Below are positions 34,901-44,822 of a stretch of 64,000 nt of DNA, piece after piece. The notes beneath the pieces were generated by a model. It was not told the origin of the DNA, did not search any database, and was given only the letters and a program-made list of their open reading frames with translations. Every line of letters starts with the position of its first letter. Within the stretch, counting starts at the first letter, position 1. Source of the DNA: Lamellibrachia columna. Its lineage: Eukaryota; Annelida; Polychaeta; Sabellida; Siboglinidae. Location of the stretch: positions 58,149,469-58,213,468 of the forward strand of contig OY759268.1 of assembly GCA_963662155.1 (NCBI GenBank), read 5' to 3'. The translations under genes and the position numbers were made by a program.

Positions 34901-36860
34901 GAAGGTGTGACTGCAGGCAGTGTGTTATTAGCCTTGTTTTGGGTAGCTTGTCGTTGTGTCACGTTGGCTTTGATTTAACACTGGGCGTCACAATTTACCA
35001 GTGAAGGTGTGACTGCAGCCATTGTTTTATTAGCCTTGTTTTGGGCAGCTTGTCGTTGTGTCACATTGGCTTTGATTTAGCACTGGTTGTCACAGTTTAC
35101 CAGTGAAGGTGTGACTACGGCCATTGTTTTATTATCCTTGTTTTGGGTAGCTTGTCGTTGTGTCAATTTGAGTTTGATTTAACACTGGGCGTCACAGTTT
35201 ACCAGTGAAGGTGTGACTGCAGCCATTGTTTTATTAGCCTTGTTTTGGGTAGTTTGTCGTTGTGTCACGTTGGCTTTGATTTAACACTGGGCGTCACAAT
35301 TTACCAGTGAAGGTGTGACTGCAGCCATTGTTTTATTAGCCTTGTTTTGGGCAGTTTGTTGTTGTGTCACGTTGGCTTTGATTGAACACTGGGCGTCACA
35401 GTTTACCAGTGAAGGTGTGACTGCAGCCATTGTTTTATTAGCCTTGTTTTGGGTAGCTTGTTGTGTCACGTTGAGTTTGATTTAAAACTGGGCGTCACAG
35501 TTTACCAGTGAAGGTGTGACTACGGCCATTGTTTTATTAGCCTTGTTTTGGGTAGCTTGGCCTTGTGTCAATTTGAGTTTGATTTAACACTGGGCGTCAC
35601 AGTTTACCAGTGAAGGTGTGACTGCAGCCATTGTTTTATTAGCCTTGTTTTGGGTAGCTTGTCGTTGTGTCACGTTGGCTTTGATTTAACACTGGGCGTC
35701 ACAGTTTATCAATGAAGGTGTGACTGCAGCCATTGTTTTATTAGCCTTGTTTTGGGTAGCTTGTTGTTGTGTCACGTTGAGTTTGATTTAAAACTGGGCG
35801 TCACAGTTTACCAGTGAAGGTGTGACTGCAGCCATTGTTTTATTAGCCTTATTTTGGGTAGCTTGTTTTGTCACGTTGGCTTTGATTTAACACTGGGCGT
35901 CACAGTTTACCAGTGAAGGTTTGATTGCAGCCATTGTTTTATTAGCCTTGTTTTGGGTAGCTTGGCCTTGTGTCAATTTGAGTTTGATTTAACACTGGGC
36001 GTCACAGTTTACCAGTGAAGGTGTGACTACGGCCATTGTTTTATTAGCCTTGTTTTGGGTAGCTTGTCGTTGTGTCACGTTGGCTTTGATTTAACACTGG
36101 GCGTCACAATTTATCAGTGAAGGCCATTGTTTTATTAGCCTTGTTTTGGGTAGCTTGTCGTTGTGTCACGTTGGCTTTGATTTAACACTGGGCGTCACAG
36201 TTTACCAGTGAAGGTTTGATTGCAGCCATTGTTTTATTAGCCTTGTTTTGGGCAGCTTGTTGTTGTGTCACGTTGAGTTTGATTTAACACTGGGCGTCAC
36301 AGTTTACCAGTGAAGGTGTGACTGCAGCCATTGTTTTATTAGCCTTGTTTTGGGTAGCTTGTTGTTGTGTCACGTTGGCTTTGATTTAACACTGGGCGTC
36401 ACAGTTTACCAGTGAAGGTGTGACTGCAGCCATTGTTTTATTAGCCTTGTTTTGGGAGGCTTGTCGTTGTGTCTCGTTGGCTTTGATTTAACACTGGGCG
36501 TCACAATTTACCAGTGAAGGTGTGACTGCAGCCATTGTTTTATTAGCCTTGTTTTGGGTAGCTTGTCGTTGTGTCACATTGGCTTTGATTTAACACTGGG
36601 CGTCACAATTTACCAGTGAAGATGTGACTGCAGCCATTGTTTTATTAGCCTTGTGTTGGCTTTGATTGAACACTGGGCGTCACAGTTTACCAGTGAAGGT
36701 GTGACTGCAGCCATTGTTTTATTAGCCTTGTTTTGGCTTTGATTGAACACTGGGCGTCACAGTTTACCATTGAAGGTGTGACTGCAGCCATTGATTTATT
36801 AGCTTTGTTTTGTGTAGCGTGTTGTTTTGTCACGTTGGCTTTGATTTAACACTGGAGATT
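28929..36860 (+). repeat. 102-bp satellite array (about 78 units, 7.9 kb)
   Basis: The period is 102 bp: GCTTGTCGTTGTGTCACG, TTGGCTTTGATTTAACAC, TGGGCGTCACAGTTTACC, AGTGAAGGTGTGACTGCAG, then CCATTGTTTTATTAGCC. The minus strand is 34 codons per unit, with a TAA at a fixed place (TTAACAC in plus orientation) in most units. Units with GATTGCACAC or GATTGAACAC lack that stop, which explains the recurrent 63-codon minus ORFs. A long-range block is duplicated: the rare GCATCCATTTTATATTAG is at 30637 and 33489, 2,852 bp (28 units) apart. The TTGGCCTTGTGTCAATTTG variant recurs at about 34133, 35563 and 35965. Confidence 0.97.
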
Positions 36861-37284
36861 ACCCTTGGACAATGAATGGTTTGATGCATGTCGCCGTCTC
36901 ATTTGACGTTGGGGTGACCTTTTACTAGTGAAGGTGGGGTTGCTGCCCTTGTTTTATTGGTGTGTTTTATTAGCGTTACTTTGACACTCGAAGTCACCAT
37001 TTGCTACTGAAGGGTGCTGTTGTTGTTTTGTTTTGTGATCTACGTCAAACGTCTACCGAATGTTTCGTAAGACCGGCAGTTGTGCGTCATTCGGCCTTTT
37101 GTGTGCATGAGTCACTGTGGGAAGGGCTGTTTCTAAGCAGGACTAGCCATTATACAGATGTTATCAAGGTTCAGTGGCTCGCAGTAGAAATCATTCATCC
37201 ATGTCAACCAACCATGCAGGCACTAGATAGTTGCAGATGGCAAATTATAAATGACAAGTTTAATAAATAACTCATATTAATATG
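36861..37284 (+). other. Degenerate edge of the 102-bp array, then unique sequence
   Basis: Sequence to about 37010 still echoes the 101/102-bp units (GATGCATGTCGCCGTCTC, ATTTGACGTTGGGGTGACC), and the remainder is unique. A plus ORF (37001-37270) has no recognised motif. Confidence 0.5.
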
Positions 37285-37475
37285 TCAGTCTGTGTTGTCT
37301 GTGTTGTCTCTGTTGTCTCTGTAGTCTGTGTAGTCTGTGTTGTCTGTGTAGTCTGTGTTGTCTGTGTAGTCTGTGTTGTCTGTGTAGTCTCTGTTGTCTG
37401 TGTTGTCTGTGTAGTCTATGTTGTCTGTGTTGTCTGTGTAGTCTGTGTTGTCTGTGTAGTCTGCGTTGTCTGTAG
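37285..37475 (+). repeat. 9-bp minisatellite (TCTGTGTTG / TCTGTGTAG, about 21 units)
   Basis: Alternating 9-bp units give a trivial Val-Cys-Val open frame. Length polymorphism is likely. Confidence 0.9.
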
Positions 37476-37529
37476 TGTAATTGACAGGTTACTCAGAGAC
37501 CATTATAAGTGTGCTTGCATGAATGTAGG

Positions 37530-37979
37530 GAACATTACCAGGTAAGTTCTGCACGGAACTATACACGAGCTAGTTAATAATCAGCCACCTGTAGGACTTA
37601 ATAATGCGCCACAGTTGACTGGCTCTAATGAAAGAATCACCGTTATCACGATTTCTCAAGCAAGCTACCGAAAGGCTGCTATTACACAGAGCTATTGATC
37701 GTAAATATGTTATCACGATTCGGTAGCTTGCTTGAGAAATCGTGATAACGGCGATTCTTTCATTGGAGCCAGCCAACTGTGGCGCATGATTAAGTATTGA
37801 GGTGGTTGAATATAAACAACCTCCACTCCAGTTCTGTAAACGATTAAGTATTGAGGTGGTTGAATATAAACAACCTCCACTCCAGTTCTGTAAACGCCGT
37901 GTATAACTTACCTGGTCAATGTTCGCCGTGTATAACTTACCTGGTCAATGTTGCCGTGTATAACTTACCTGGTCAATTC
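37530..37979. repeat. Large imperfect palindrome with duplicated right arm
   Basis: The core arms are 37596-37671 and 37720-37795 (76 bp each, about 4 mismatches, 48-bp loop), ending in ACTTAATAATGCGCC and GGCGCATGATTAAGT. The pairing extends outward: CCACCT..AGGTGG, and GAACATTACCAGGTAAGTT (37530) is inverted as AACTTACCTGGTCAATGTTC on the right. The right outer arm is amplified: a 54-bp segment occurs twice (37789-37896) and a 28-bp segment with AACTTACCTGG three times (37896-37979). This could be a fold-back or MITE-like insertion or a local inverted duplication. Confidence 0.85.
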
Positions 37980-38203
37980 TCGTAATAAAATGCAACAAAT
38001 GTTAATATCCTTTTTATATACGTCTAATGATTTACTTTGTATAATACATTTCGCAAGTGTTTCACTGGAAATACCGCAAATAACTTGTAATACTTAGACA
38101 AATGTGTGCATTAAACGGATTGCGTTATATGTGTTCTACATTATTTTGTATGAATAAACGTGTGTTTTAGTTAAATCACCTGTTCATGTTTTTTTTGCTT
38201 CAG

Positions 38204-38243
38204 ATTGTAAAACGTGAAGTCTTCTTCACTGAGAATCCGACCG
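38204..38243 (+). CDS. Probable gene B upstream exon (40 bp)
   Basis: A strong acceptor (TTTTTTTTGCTTCAG) ends at 38203 and the donor ACCG|gtaacc follows 38243. The phase 0 reading is IVKREVFFTENPT plus one G, which completes the first codon (G|GT) of the exon at 43031. The phase match favours its use in the same transcript. If translation starts at ATG 43057, this exon would be 5' UTR. No upstream coding partner was found. Confidence 0.4.
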
Positions 38244-38968
38244 GTAACCAGTTGAGTGACCTGTGATATTGGCATACTGTGACAAGTGTGAATCATTTCT
38301 GGTACGTCGATGTCTGTTTCTTTGTATTGTTAGTGTTTCTATTACTCGTCAAAAGCGACAAATAAAACTAGCGCAGTGAGTGAAGCACTGAGATGTCCTG
38401 ACGAGACATGGGAATTAAGCACGTAACAAATACTAAGTTATTATTATTTTATACACATAAATGTCATTGACGAACTAACAAAGTGACGTGTACACAGTAG
38501 TGAGTAATCTAACAGGCGAACACATGAGGCAGAATGATGGTTATCAATATTCAGTGATACCTGCTTTAAATCTTAGCCATATATAACAAACTTTTCCATA
38601 ATTCAAACTGGGCATGCGTACTTAATTAATTGCTAATGCTATCAATTATAAGGTTCGGGGTTATTAATATCCAGGGGATTGATACACTATATTATTCATA
38701 CCCATATTTTGAACTTTTGAAGATACATCACTTTTGTTTAACTTAGTTATGTAATCGGCGACAATTATTTTGAAGATTTGAGCAAAATAGGCATTTTATA
38801 TTAGAACAACTGCGGATGATATCTAAACTATTCACTCATTACATATTTGGACAACAACGATATTTGAATTTACGATAGACTAAATCAGTTGAGGGTGCAG
38901 TTTTTAAATGTTGCGATGGTAATGACAATAGACCTACGTGACTCTTGTGTTTTGGCTGTTTGCCTTTG
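38244..38968 (+). other. Gene B intron, unique AT-rich sequence
   Basis: No features seen before the 44-bp array. Confidence 0.3.
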
Positions 38969-39588
38969 TTTGTTGTCTCTTAGTAGCTACACATTGATCT
39001 CGCCTGTGTACACTTGTTGTCTCTTAGTAGCTACACATTGATCTCGCCTGTGTACACTTGTTGTCTCTAAGTAGCTACACATTGATCTCGCCCTTGTACA
39101 CATGTTATCTCTCAGTAGCTACACATTGATCTCGCCTGTGTGCACTTGTCTCTTAGTAGCTACACATTGATCTCGCCCTTGTACGCATGTTATCTCTCAG
39201 TTGCTACACATTGATCTCGCCCTTGTACACTTGTTGTCTCTCAGTAGCTACACATTGTGATCTCGTCCTTGTACACTTGTTGTCTCTAAGTAGCTACACA
39301 TTGATCTCGCCTGTGTACACTTGTCTCTTAGTAGCTACACATTGATCTCGCCTGTGTACACATGTTATCTCTCAGTTGCTACACATTGATCTCGCCCTTG
39401 TACACTTGTTGTCTCTCAGTAGCTACACATTGTGATCTCGTCCTTGTACACTTGTTGTCTCTAAGTAGCTACACATTGATCTCGCCTGTGTACACTTGTT
39501 GTCTCTCAGTAGCTACACATTGATCTCGCGTGTGTACACTTGTTGTCTCTCAGTAGCTACACATTGATCCCGCCCTTGTACACTTGTA
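38969..39588 (+). repeat. 44-bp minisatellite (about 14 units)
   Basis: Unit pieces are TTGTTGTCTCTTAGTAGC, TACACATTGATCTCGCC and TGTGTACAC, 44 bp in full-length copies. Some copies lack TTGTTG (41 bp or less) and others have CCTTGTACAC or TTGTGATCTCG. Each unit contains TCTCTTAG, which looks like a 3' splice site, but no neighbouring exon matches it. Confidence 0.9.
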
Positions 39589-39703
39589 TGTTATTATTGC
39601 TGTTGTATCTCATAATATTTGTGCTGTTGTAGGAAGGTGCACTTGTTTCTTTCTCAGATGCTGTCCTCAACACCTTTCAGTGACTAACAGCCATCGGTAG
39701 ACG

Positions 39704-39900
39704 GGACAAAGGACAACAACACGAGTGTCTCGAGGCTCACAAGTGTGATCGCCACCAGTGTCAACACAGCGGTAGGACGTCACCGCGGAACAAAGGACAA
39801 CAACACGAGTGTCTCGAGGCTCACAAGTGTGACCGCCACCAGTGTCAACACAGTGGCAGGACGTCACCGCGGGACAAAGGACAACAACACGAGTGTCTAG
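39704..39900 (+). repeat. 84-bp (28-codon) tandem repeat (2.4 units), open in frame
   Basis: GGGACAAAGGACAACAACAC recurs every 84 bp with GAGTGTCTCGAGGCTCAC and GTGTCAACACAG. The plus frame 39688-39900 stays open for 70 codons (TKDNNTSVSRLTSV...) and ends at TAG. An acceptor-like TTTCTTTCTCAG ends at 39657, but an in-frame TAA at 39685 separates it from this frame. A minus frame is also open. Not called as a gene. Confidence 0.8.
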
Positions 39901-41049
39901 AGCCTCTGCGCCTGGCGACTATTTACTTATGTTTGTATCCATATATTTAAAGGAAGTTCGTAGTAATATAATAGTAAACTATTTATTTATTTTTGTATAA
40001 TTGTTTTTTTATAAATATCAATGTTTACATTACTGACTATATCATTATTATCTAATCTATAACGCATCGATGGGTCTGGTAACTATTATTTGATGTTTGT
40101 ATCCTTATTTAAAAATATTATATGTAACAAAGAAAAGCCAGCTGTCATGTGTGTATCATTTTATGTAATAGACTGCGTTGAATTTATTTGTTGTTTTATA
40201 TATAACTATAACAATGCTGTGTTGAGGTTTGTCTTAGTAGTTTACACACATATTAATGTTTATTAATATAGCAATTATATCACTAATGCAAGAAATTAGT
40301 CCAGTTTGTTTCACTTGGAATATGTTTCTACATTACTCCAACACAATCATGTCGCCTGTACTTGTTGTATAATTCATCAGCGATGCACGTTGTCGTTTCT
40401 AAGACAGCCTGAGACATACATTGAATGGAAGCAAGTACATCCCAACTAGGAAGACACAGCAAGTAGGACAATTGATGCTCAAGGAAGAGCTGAAATCCAC
40501 ACTGAGTACGAAGACGTGTAGTGGGATACCACTGCTGGTCAAGGGACAGCCCAAAACGTAACATCAAACTGAATTTACAGCAGGTGAGGCACGACATAAA
40601 TATTGCATTGGCTTACATACGAAATTCAGCCTAGCATACGTTATCAACCGAGCAAGCATATTTTACATGCGTGCATGCGTGTGTGTCACCCTAGTTCTAT
40701 TAACAGCATATTGTCTTTGGGCGACACACTCTCCGCCTGCTTCCAAGCGTCCGTGTTAAACCAGGCAGGCAGTTGCTGTCTTCGTCTGTTCTCAGGACGT
40801 GCCCAATTCATTACCTGCGGAATTGGGAACGGCTTAATTTATTGGAATAAAATGACACCATGACATGTTTTAAAAGACATTATGTTTTGTAGCAAATGGA
40901 TAGAGAAATGTATGCTAAAAGTGTGAGTCTAGATGCTCGTATTTCGTATACAGGATGGAATTGAGATTCACTGTCCTTATGTAGCAAGTTAAATTATGTT
41001 GCCACTGTGCATGATTTGTTCACGTGTTACTGGTATTGTTTATGAGTAG
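39901..41049 (+). other. Gene B intron, mostly unique sequence
   Basis: AT-rich to about 40320. From 40328 to 40597 a minus frame of 89 codons (FLEHQLSYLLCLPSWDVL) is open and less AT-rich than its flanks. It might be a remnant of a transposon protein, but I cannot name a family. AATAAA occurs at 40846. Confidence 0.3.
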
Positions 41050-42624
41050 TTGTGGTTAGACATGATGACAGAGGTGACTGCTCGTTTAAACTTCTTTGAA
41101 CCCGCGTTACCATCGGACGTGAAACAGATAGTGCTGGCATCTGCTGTGAAGTCGTGTGAACTGGACCCACTCCCAACATCGCTCCTGAAGTGTCACATTG
41201 ATTCTCTGTCTCCGGTCCTGGCCCGTATCATCAACGCCTCTCTATCGTCTTCTGTGGTTCCTCCATCAATGAAGCACGCTGTTATAACACCAATACTAAA
41301 GAAGCGAGGCTCTGACATCAACGTTCTCACCAATTACCGCCCTATCTCTAACATCACGTTTGTGGCGAAGATAACTGAGCGTTTCGTTGCGCAACAACTG
41401 CAACACTTCATGGACGAGAACGGTATTTACGGAGTATATCAAAGTGCGTACCGTCCACATCATAGTGCCGAGACAGCGCTTTTGCGTATCCATAACGACG
41501 TGGCACAGGCCATAGATAGTCGCCGGGGTGTACTTCTGGTGTTGTTAGACCTCACTGCGGCATTCGACACCATCGACCACACCATACTGCTGCGATGATT
41601 GCGTGGCTACGGATTATGTGGCAACGTACATGCTTGGCTGACATCGTATCTGCATAATCGAACAAATGTAGTACGCGTGAAGAGTAGCTTGTCGGAAGTT
41701 AATAACATTACGACAGGAGTACCGCAAGGGTCGGTTCTTGGACCTATACTTTTTAATGCCTACATTGCTCCTTTAGCGAAACTATTACACCAGCACAACA
41801 TGCAACACCACCTGCATGCCGACGACACTCAATTGTACGTCACTTTCCCACCAACGGACCACATGCAAGCTCTCGCACGCATGGAGGCCTGCATACAGGA
41901 AGTGAAAACATGGCTCTGTGACAACGGACTCGTCATGAATGAGAACAAATCAGAAGCCATAGTTATCCTTTCACCAAGTCTGCGAACTCCTATTACGTTT
42001 AGCCGCATCAACATCTGTGGCCAGTTCGTTGACACATCCGCCGTTATCTGAGATCTTGGATTTGCCATTGACACTCATCTGTCGATGGCATCTCAAGTGT
42101 CGAACATATGCCGCAGCGCTTACTATCATCTAGCTCGAATTGCTAAGATTCGAGACTCACTTACCACCAGCGTTTGCAAAAGTCTGATTCACGGACTAGT
42201 AATATCACGGCTGGACTATGGCAATGCGATGCTATTTTTAATAACCGATCGCCTCCTGCACCGTCTGGAAATGGTCCAGCGGTCAGCGGCTCGCATTGTC
42301 ATGCAGATTCGACGGGGTGATCGCCAGTCCATGACGACAATACTGCGGCAACTACACTGGCTGCCAATTAAGAGAAGGATTGAGTATAAGATACTCGTCC
42401 TTGTGCACAAGGCACTCTACGGAGGCACACCAGAGTATCTTGCCGCACTGCTGCACCAGTACGCACCAAGACGTGGCCTACGCTCTGCCGGCGGACTACT
42501 TCTCGACGTGCCACGAGTCAACCTAGAACGTTTCGGCCGCCGAGCATTTGCCTGTGCTGGCCCCACGCTGTGGAATAAACTGCCTGCCAACATACGTGGA
42601 AACGGCAACCACCCGCAATTCTAG
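41050..42624 (+). pseudogene. Reverse-transcriptase pseudogene of the L2/CR1-type element
   Basis: One frame carries the RT motifs in order: LTNYRPISN, QSAYRPHHSAETALL, LLDLTAAFDTIDH (motif A), GVPQGSVLGPILF (motif B) and HADDTQLYV (motif C, Asp pair kept). C-terminal words are LDYGNAM, VQRSAARIV and LHWLPIKRRIEYKILVLVHK, typical of L2/CR1 elements. Two in-frame TGA codons (41596-41598 and 42049-42051) sit where Arg is expected, consistent with CGA to TGA decay at CpG. TAG at 42622 interrupts the C-terminal tail. It is therefore inactive. Confidence 0.85.
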
Positions 42625-43022
42625 AAGCTATTAAAAAGACATTTCTTTTTTCCACTTAATGGGTTTTACCGCTTTGATATTGCATTTTTAATGATCTTAT
42701 TACATATTATCAATCCTATTTATGTTCTGTATTATTGATGGTATTAGCGTTTTATTTCCTATTTGAGATTTATCTTTTATATACAAATACCATGTAATCA
42801 GTATACTTTTTCTTAAAATAATTTTACACACGCGAACATTCTGCATAGTTTTTAACATTTTATACAGCGTATGCATTATTGTTATTATCACTATCTACAT
42901 ACAAGTTTGTGTCGTGTGAACTGATGCCTGTACACACCCGTGAACGGGGCAGTAGCCCCGGATTTGATGGTGTCAAAATAAAGTTTTATTATTATATTAT
43001 TATTATTATTATTATTATTATA
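41050..43022 (+). mobile_element. Degraded L2/CR1-type non-LTR retrotransposon, 5'-truncated
   Basis: RT coding sequence from about 41050 to 42624 is followed by a 3' UTR that ends in a GGGGCAGTAGCCCC hairpin (about 42947-42960), AATAAAG and a (TTA/ATT)n tail of about 40 bp. A terminal hairpin followed by a short-repeat tail fits L2/CR1-group LINEs. The endonuclease and ORF1 are absent. The coding part is clearly more GC-rich than the surrounding intron, marking it as an insertion. The 5' border is not exact, and I found no clear target duplication. Confidence 0.85.
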
Positions 43023-43030
43023 TTTTGTAG

Positions 43031-43229
43031 GTGTCGATGCTGCACCAGTAAGAAACATGGCAATGGTAACCAGGTTCCAAGACCCAGACTATGTCAACTG
43101 GGTAAAGGCGGGTCAGGCGCTGTTGTGTACAGCTGAAGGAATGTATACATTCTGTGAGGACCCGATCAAGAGATACCACCTAGATCTTCATAGCAAGTTT
43201 CCACGCCAGTCGTGCAGCGGCCCCTGTCG
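43031..43229 (+). CDS. Gene B exon with CXorf38-like N-terminal domain
   Basis: The acceptor ATTTTGTAG ends at 43030 and the donor TGTCG|gtacgt follows 43229 (199 bp, phase 1 to 2). ATG at 43057 has A at -3 and G at +4 and could be the start; the frame is open upstream (VDAAPVRN). The peptide contains FQDPDYVNWVKAGQALL, CTAEGMYTFCEDPIK and SCSGPC. The NWVKAG word and its spacing to the following helix match the N-terminus of vertebrate CXorf38 as I remember it, a protein of unknown function with a HEPN-like core. The upstream pyrimidine tract is largely the tail of the adjoining retrotransposon. Confidence 0.85.
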
Positions 43230-43297
43230 GTACGTTTAGTGACTTGTGTTGTTTATGTTGCTGTTGTTATTCAGCTGTGATTAGTTATTAGCAAACA

Positions 43298-43406
43298 AAT
43301 AATGAGCATGTCATCTAGTACATCAAAGTTCAAATAATGGGCATGTCATCCACTACATCAAAGTTCAAATAATGAGCATGTCATCCACTACATCAAAGTT
43401 CAAATG
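43298..43406 (+). repeat. 35-bp tandem repeat (3 units) in gene B intron
   Basis: AAATAATGAGCATGTCATCC and ACTACATCAAAGTTC are repeated three times with single-base changes. Confidence 0.9.
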
Positions 43407-43840
43407 TCCTGTGGACAAGAAAAACATTGGCTTATTATTGATTGTCCACTAATTGTTATCTATGTGTGACCGATCGTTGCGATACTACTAATATATTATT
43501 GGCTTCAATGGTGTAACATATACTGTGAGAATATGTACTTTCTTGTATCTACCTAAAACGACTTCAGAGTGAGTAAAATTGTGAACTACAATATTCTGTT
43601 ACATTTGCATTGACTCCAAAACAATTTATTTCAAGAAACAAGTCACCATCATTGTGAAATAAACAAAGCTGATGCATATTAATTTTTATTCCTCATCTTT
43701 AGTCATATTTCTGGTGCAACTGGTCATATATTATATTTATGATGCGTTGGTAAAAAGCTGAACACATATATATTTTCTTTCAGAATATACTTGCACGTAG
43801 TGTTAAACAGTGCAAGTAAAATCAATAGATACACACGTTG
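43407..43840 (+). other. Gene B intron between the two strong exons, unique sequence
   Basis: AT-rich and featureless up to the solo retrotransposon 3' end. Confidence 0.3.
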
Positions 43841-43911
43841 TTGCGCCACTGAGCTCGGATTTTCCGAGGATATTGGCGCTAAAGAAGTCCTTTTATTATT
43901 ATTATTATTAT
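43841..43911 (+). mobile_element. Solo L2/CR1-like 3' end (hairpin plus ATT tail)
   Basis: An outer stem pairs GCGCCA (43843-43848) with TGGCGC (43874-43879), and an inner stem pairs CTCGGA (43854) with TCCGAG (43863). Then come TAAAGAAG and (ATT)n at 43891-43911. The architecture is the same as the end of the larger element at 42.9-43.0 kb, so this is probably a very short truncated LINE copy. A MITE or unrelated microsatellite is possible. Confidence 0.5.
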
Positions 43912-43933
43912 GCTTGACGTTTTTATTTGCCAG

Positions 43934-44210
43934 GGTGGTGGCACTGTGCAATGTATGTGCCATCCGGCGTGGAGAATGGAAGAAAGACATAATCTCCCAA
44001 CTTACCCCACGTACAATTCCATGTTGGATCAACACAGACAAATCTAAATGGGAGACTGATGCGTGGGAGATCGCGAAGGTCTTCATGGGACCTGGTCAAG
44101 GAGCATTCAGAGCAGGCGCAGCTGACACAGACCCCATTGGGCTGTTGCAGTTGGTGCTCAACTGTCAGTTGTTTACCACCTGTATTTCCAACAGGCAGTC
44201 GTTTGATGAC
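43934..44210 (+). CDS. Gene B next exon with CXorf38-like Cys/Trp domain
   Basis: The acceptor TTTTTATTTGCCAG ends at 43933 and a consensus donor GAC|gtaagt follows 44210 (277 bp). One leading base completes the CGG Arg codon with the previous exon, so the phase fits (2 to 0). The peptide has CNVCAIRRGEWKKDI, WETDAWEIAKVFMGPGQ, DTDPIGLLQLVLNC and CISNRQSFDD. In CXorf38 the same order occurs: a C-x2-C followed by WK, then DAWE-AK-FM, then a Leu-rich segment. The Cys residues may bind metal. The HEPN-type RNxxxH motif expected next in the family is not in this exon and should lie on an exon beyond the 59-bp array. Confidence 0.9.
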
Positions 44211-44822
44211 GTAAGTGTCCACATATTAATTTATTTCCAAATATTTCTCCATATGTTAATTGAGGACATGTGCACAGTCATGAAAACGATAGTGTCTGAA
44301 TTGCAATTAAATAGCAAGTAAACTTAATTGTACAAGTTCCGCATAAATACAATGTTTCTATATAACATATGCTGTAGCATCATTATATTTGGTTAGGCCA
44401 CTGATAGACAACATTTGTTTATCTAAACAACAACATATATACAATGTTTCTATATGACATATGCTGTAGCATCATTATATTTGATAAGGCCACTGATAGA
44501 CAACATTTGTTTATCTAAACAACACCGTGCCTTATGTATTGGTATGTGAAGTCAGAGACACAATTGTATCCTGATGTAAAGACGGCACTAATTATGTAGG
44601 CAGTATATAGCACAATGATGACTAACCGTGGCTCTATTCCGTTATATTTTTGAAAATATACTGTGTTCAAACTAACAGTTTTCACCACTAGCTTGTATTA
44701 GATCGAATGTTAGATAACTGTTGCATCCCTGTATTTACTTGTTTGTGGTTAACACAGTGCAGTCATATAGTTTATCAAAGTTGTATGCAATTAAAATAAG
44801 GAATTCACAATCAATGAAATTA
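44211..44822 (+). other. Start of the next gene B intron, with a 92-bp direct duplication
   Basis: TACAATGTTTCTATAT at 44348 and 44440 begins two copies of a roughly 92-bp segment with ATGCTGTAGCATCATTATA and CACTGATAGACAAC. Otherwise it is unique AT-rich sequence. No coding exon was identified. Confidence 0.7.

Noticed and set aside
29376..35469. Repeated 62-63-codon minus ORFs (MTQQQAAQNKANKTMA...)
   Set aside because: They come from pairs of 102-bp units where one lacks the TAA. There is no independent gene signal.
37282..37545. Val/Cys-rich 87-codon ORF
   Set aside because: It is a translation of the 9-bp minisatellite. Only the last 20 codons leave it, and they have no recognised motif.
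39658..39687. Possible exon after TTTCTTTCTCAG (ATGCTGTCCTC...)
   Set aside because: Read on its own ATG frame or after the exon at 38204 it hits a stop within 10 codons. The exon at 43031 is the better partner for 38204-38243.
40328..40597. 89-codon minus ORF with LSYLLCLPSWDVL
   Set aside because: Kept only as a note. It has no diagnostic catalytic motif, and I cannot assign a family with confidence.
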